Positions 30,021 to 32,172 of a stretch of 32,172 nucleotides of DNA are shown here, piece by piece. The position numbers and the translations under genes are program-made. The notes under the pieces are model-generated. The model was given only the letters and a program-made list of their open reading frames with translations, was not told the DNA's origin and searched no databases. Source of the stretch: Halieaceae bacterium (GTDB lineage: Bacteria; Pseudomonadota; Gammaproteobacteria; Pseudomonadales; Halieaceae); contig JASJBK010000002.1 of NCBI GenBank assembly GCA_030066555.1, positions 1-32,172 on the forward strand, given 5' to 3'. Positions within the stretch are counted from its first letter, which is position 1, and every line of letters begins with the position of its first letter.

Positions 30021-31142
30021 ATGCCGCCGCGCACCTGGGTCATCCTCAGTGACAAACGGGGCGACAATGGGCAGGTAGACACCATCGTCGAAGCCCTGGG
30101 CTGGCCGATAGAGCACAAGTATGTGCATATGAAGCCCGAGTGGGTGCTGGGAAAACCTCGCTATCGCCCCTCTCTCGATCACCTCGATCTCAGCCAGTCC
30201 GACGCTCTGGAAGCACCGTGGCCGGAACTTATTATCACCGTGGGCCGACGGCCCTCCATGGTGGCGCTGTGGATTCGCAAGCAATCCGGCAACCGTACGA
30301 AGATCGTGCTGGTGGGCAAACCCTCCGGACATATGCTGGACTTCTCGCTGGTGGTGGCCAGTGCCGAGAACCAGATGCCGCCGCTGCACAACTTCCAGGC
30401 CACCACGCTGCCGCTGATGCGTATCACCGCAGAGGATGTGGCCGAGGAGGCGGTGGCCTGGCGCGAGCGCTTCGCGGAGTTGAAACGGCCGCTGATCGCC
30501 ATGCTGATCGGTGGCGAAACCAATCCCTTTATCATGAACCGCAAGGTGGCGCGGGACCTGGTGGCCACCGCCCGCTGGGTGGTGGATGAACTGGGGGGTA
30601 CCCCCTATATCACCACCAGTCGTCGCACCACGCCGAAGGTGCTGGAAGTGCTGCGCGCCGAGTTGCCGGAAGAGGCGATCTACTTCGAGTGGTCAGCGGA
30701 CGCCACGGACAACCCCTACCGGGCACTGCTCGGCTCTGCCGACGGTTTTATCGTTACCGGCGACAGCGTGTCGATGATGGTGGAAGTCATCAAGCTGCAC
30801 AAACCGCTGGCGATCTTTCCGCTGCCCGGTGGCTGGCTGGGCAGGATCGACCAGCTGCGCCGTTCACTGGCGCACTGGCTTTTCCGGCCCAAACTGACGT
30901 CAGGTTTTGATCGCCTGCGCCACGCGGTGGCGAGGGGCGTGCACCACATCGACTACTTCAAGGTGTTGAGTGCCACCCGCGACTTCCGCGCTTTCCACAA
31001 GCTGCTGGTCGATAATGGTTACGCGGTGTGGGCTGGCCAGGCGTTTCGCAAGGACGAGCTTGCACTGCCCGACGATGTGGGCGTGGTGATCAAGCGGATT
31101 GAGGCGCTGTTTCCGGCAGACAGCCAGACAGGTTCCGCCTAG
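30021..31142 (+). CDS. ELM1 (DUF1022)-family protein, GT-B glycosyltransferase-like, paralogue 2
   Basis: WVILSDKRGDNGQVDTIVEALGW, PELIITVGRRPSMVALWIRKQSGNRTKIVLVGKP, LIGGETNPFIM, NPYRALLGSADGFIVTGDSVSMMVEVIKLHKPLAIFPL. Confidence 0.83.
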   Translation: MPPRTWVILSDKRGDNGQVDTIVEALGWPIEHKYVHMKPEWVLGKPRYRPSLDHLDLSQSDALEAPWPELIITVGRRPSMVALWIRKQSGNRTKIVLVGKPSGHMLDFSLVVASAENQMPPLHNFQATTLPLMRITAEDVAEEAVAWRERFAELKRPLIAMLIGGETNPFIMNRKVARDLVATARWVVDELGGTPYITTSRRTTPKVLEVLRAELPEEAIYFEWSADATDNPYRALLGSADGFIVTGDSVSMMVEVIKLHKPLAIFPLPGGWLGRIDQLRRSLAHWLFRPKLTSGFDRLRHAVARGVHHIDYFKVLSATRDFRAFHKLLVDNGYAVWAGQAFRKDELALPDDVGVVIKRIEALFPADSQTGSA

Positions 31143-31765
31143 CGCATCCCGAGAACGTTCTTCATGAAGTGGGTGCCGAAGCGGCTGATGCGCTGGGCTG
31201 CCACCGCCAGCGGGCTCTGGTCCAGGTAGTTGAGCTGCACCATGCGCCGCTCACCCACGAAGCGGGTGTGGCCGTGCCAGGAATGGTCGGTGCGGCGGAA
31301 GGCCAGCAGGGTGCCGCCGAGCGGCGCGACCTGGGCCGCGTAATCCCCGATATCGGACTTCGAGCGCAGCATGCGTAACTGGCCGTCCTCGTGATCCCAG
31401 CCCTCGTTGAAGTACACCAGCACAGTGATCACTTTGCTTTTGTGATCGGTGTGAATGTTGCCATCGGTGCGCTCGCAGAACTTGCGGACCGTCACCGTGG
31501 TCGGCAGGCTGGCGAGATCCATGTCGAAGCGCTCGCCGAGCACCTCGGCGAAGGCCTGGCCCTGGATTTCATCCATCAGCGCGCCGAAGGCCGGACCGTA
31601 GCTCAGGTTGTCCAGAGCGTGATTGGCGGCCGTGTCGATCGCCGGGTAGTCGGCGTTCACCTTCGCCAGGGCGTCAGCGGAAAGGAAGTCCGGCACCACC
31701 ATGAAGTCGAAGGGGTCGCTGTTGAGGTCCGCGCTGCGGACTGCGTCGAGGTTGATCAGAGACAT
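31139..31765 (-). CDS. 2-oxoglutarate/Fe(II)-dependent oxygenase
   Basis: HTD metal motif in GNIHTDHKSKVITVLVYFN and distal HSWHGHTRFVGERRMVQLNYLD; ATG at 31765. Confidence 0.78.
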   Translation of the reverse strand: MSLINLDAVRSADLNSDPFDFMVVPDFLSADALAKVNADYPAIDTAANHALDNLSYGPAFGALMDEIQGQAFAEVLGERFDMDLASLPTTVTVRKFCERTDGNIHTDHKSKVITVLVYFNEGWDHEDGQLRMLRSKSDIGDYAAQVAPLGGTLLAFRRTDHSWHGHTRFVGERRMVQLNYLDQSPLAVAAQRISRFGTHFMKNVLGMR

Positions 31766-31882
31766 GCGCGAATTGTACGGGCAGGCGCGAAACCGCAGCA
31801 AGTGAGAGGCCCGGTAATAGTGCGGCAAATCAAGAATTCCTGTATCATGCGCCGCCTTTTCAAGCCGGAGAATTCCCCGCCC

Positions 31883-32172
31883 ATGGGCGACAAAGCCCGC
31901 GCCGCCGCGCGCATCCTGATCATGCTGCTGTGCTTCTGGTTGCCGGCGCAGCGCCGCAAGCGCCTGGAACGCTGGCTGCGGGGTCGCGAGGAATTCAAGA
32001 AGCTCGAGCGCTGTGACTGGGTGCTGATGAGCTGGGGGAAGTCCGGCCGAACCTGGCTGCGGGTCATGCTGTCCCGCGCCTACCAGCTCAAGGGTGGGCT
32101 GGCCTCTGACGAGCTGCTGGATTTCGACAATTTCCGCGCCAGTGACGCCTCACTGCCGGCTGTGTTCTTTAC
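31883..32172 (+). CDS. Second sulfotransferase, partial (runs off the window)
   Basis: Translation from ATG 31883: MGDKARAAARILIMLLCFWLPAQRRKRLERWLRGREEFKKLERCDWVLMSWGKSGRTWLRVMLSRAYQLKGGLASDELLDFDNFRASDAS; P-loop region parallels IGHPKSGNTWLKVMISRLYQL in sulfotransferase 1. Confidence 0.8.
   Translation, partial: MGDKARAAARILIMLLCFWLPAQRRKRLERWLRGREEFKKLERCDWVLMSWGKSGRTWLRVMLSRAYQLKGGLASDELLDFDNFRASDASLPAVFF

Overview
The window is gammaproteobacterial-looking chromosome with no mobile element, CRISPR array or RNA gene that I can support. The left third (1-12 kb) is conserved core: partial rpoN, lptB, lptA, kdsC, kdsD, a YrbG-type antiporter, mlaC, ibaG, short-form hisG, hisD, a DegS/AlgW-type protease, a NIF3 protein, zapG/yhcB and zapE. 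This core block lacks several genes expected from the usual gammaproteobacterial gene order: lptC between kdsC and lptA, mlaFED and mlaB around mlaC, and murA between ibaG and hisG. The right two thirds (12-32 kb) look like a bacterial sphingolipid (ceramide) locus. It encodes a serine palmitoyltransferase-like enzyme, a dedicated ACP, an acyl-AMP/ACP ligase, a CerR-like NAD(P)-dependent epimerase/reductase and a large GNAT-type N-acyltransferase (bCerS candidate). Around these are candidate tailoring and export genes: a fatty-acid 2-hydroxylase (FA2H/Scs7) homologue, two LpxL-like acyltransferases (one with HX4Q in place of HX4D/E), an NTP-transferase, a metallophosphoesterase, two ELM1-family GT-B-like proteins, two PAPS-type sulfotransferases (one truncated by the window end), a 2OG-Fe(II) oxygenase, an MsbA-like ABC exporter and an LptF/LptG permease pair. 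murA lies directly downstream of spt with overlapping stop and start codons. My main hypothesis is an undescribed gammaproteobacterial pathway for a hydroxylated, possibly glycosylated and/or sulfated sphingolipid with its own inner-membrane export route. Gene families come from reading motifs; pathway function and product structure are inference.
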